Shown piece after piece: positions 34,667 to 34,785 of a DNA stretch of 34,785 nucleotides (position 1 is its first letter; every line of letters begins with the position of its first letter). The stretch spans positions 1 through 34,785 of the forward strand of contig NZ_JPYA01000035.1 of assembly GCF_000750005.1 (NCBI RefSeq), given 5' to 3'. Below the pieces are notes generated by a model. It was not told where the DNA came from, did no database searches, and worked only from the letters and a program-made list of their open reading frames with translations. Made by a program: the position numbers and the translations under genes. Source of the DNA: Geobacillus icigianus (GTDB lineage Bacteria > Bacillota > Bacilli > Bacillales > Anoxybacillaceae).

Positions 34667-34785
34667 GGTTAAGCCCTCGATCGATTAGTATCCGTCAGCT
34701 CCACGTGTCGCCACGCTTCCACCTCGGACCTATCGACCTCGTCATCTTCGAGGGATCTTACTCGCCTAACGCGATGGGAAATCTC
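34667..34785 (-). rRNA. rrl: 23S ribosomal RNA, 3' end (continues outside window)
   Basis: On the minus strand the last about 119 bases of 23S rRNA are present, including GTGGCGACACGTGGAGCTGA, GGATACTAATCGATCGAGG and the end GGCTTAACC. The rest of the gene lies to the right. Confidence 0.95.

Overview
The window looks like chromosome from a thermophilic Bacillaceae, most likely Geobacillus. PcrA, LigA and the 5S rRNA read like the Geobacillus stearothermophilus versions I know, and the gene order (purEKBCSQLFMNHD, yerA-yerB-yerC, pcrB-pcrA-ligA-yerH/camS, gatCAB) follows the Bacillus subtilis chromosome, here running right to left on the minus strand. This is inference from recalled families; no search was run.

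Layout from left to right. 1-712: 3' part of an IS630-family insertion sequence whose transposase is split at a run of nine A. 713-1292: gene-free DNA with a degenerate repeat and a hairpin. 1350-2654: metY (minus) with its own promoter, palindromic operator candidate and terminator. 2840-6044: gatC-gatA-gatB (minus). 6146-9083: a plus-strand accessory block made of a coiled-coil protein, a glyoxalase-like protein and an FAD amine oxidase. The oxidase's ribosome-binding site can be paired off by an 11-bp stem closing a three-way RNA fold. 9084-9844: gene-free, holding three copies of a palindromic-ended repeat. 9901-16071: pcrB-pcrA-ligA-camS operon. 16170-19455: yerA-yerB-yerC. 19553-19798: small membrane protein (plus). 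19922-20317: three tandem copies of the same repeat. 20398-20502: a tiny EYxxD-type membrane protein (plus), tail-to-tail with purD. 20456-33315: the complete 12-gene purine operon. 33343-33615: its control region. 33674-34120: Hsp20 chaperone (plus). 34346-34785: 5S rRNA and the 3' end of 23S rRNA (minus).

The purine operon encodes every step from PRPP to IMP apart from possible alternative enzymes. Its control region is unusually readable: two inverted PurR boxes, a sigma-A promoter, a guanine-type riboswitch aptamer with C at the specificity position, an antiterminator pairing and a terminator, all before purE. Genes inside the operon overlap by 4-41 bases or are closely spaced, apart from gaps of 75 bases (purB-purC, with a hairpin) and 117 bases (purF-purM).

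The points most worth following up are: the CTAG-flanked repeat family of about 127 bp with 9-bp inverted ends; the Shine-Dalgarno-sequestering element before the amine oxidase; a near-consensus promoter in the 23S-5S spacer predicted to start at the mature 5' end of 5S rRNA; and the antisense arrangement of the purine operon's 3' end with the tiny membrane-protein gene.
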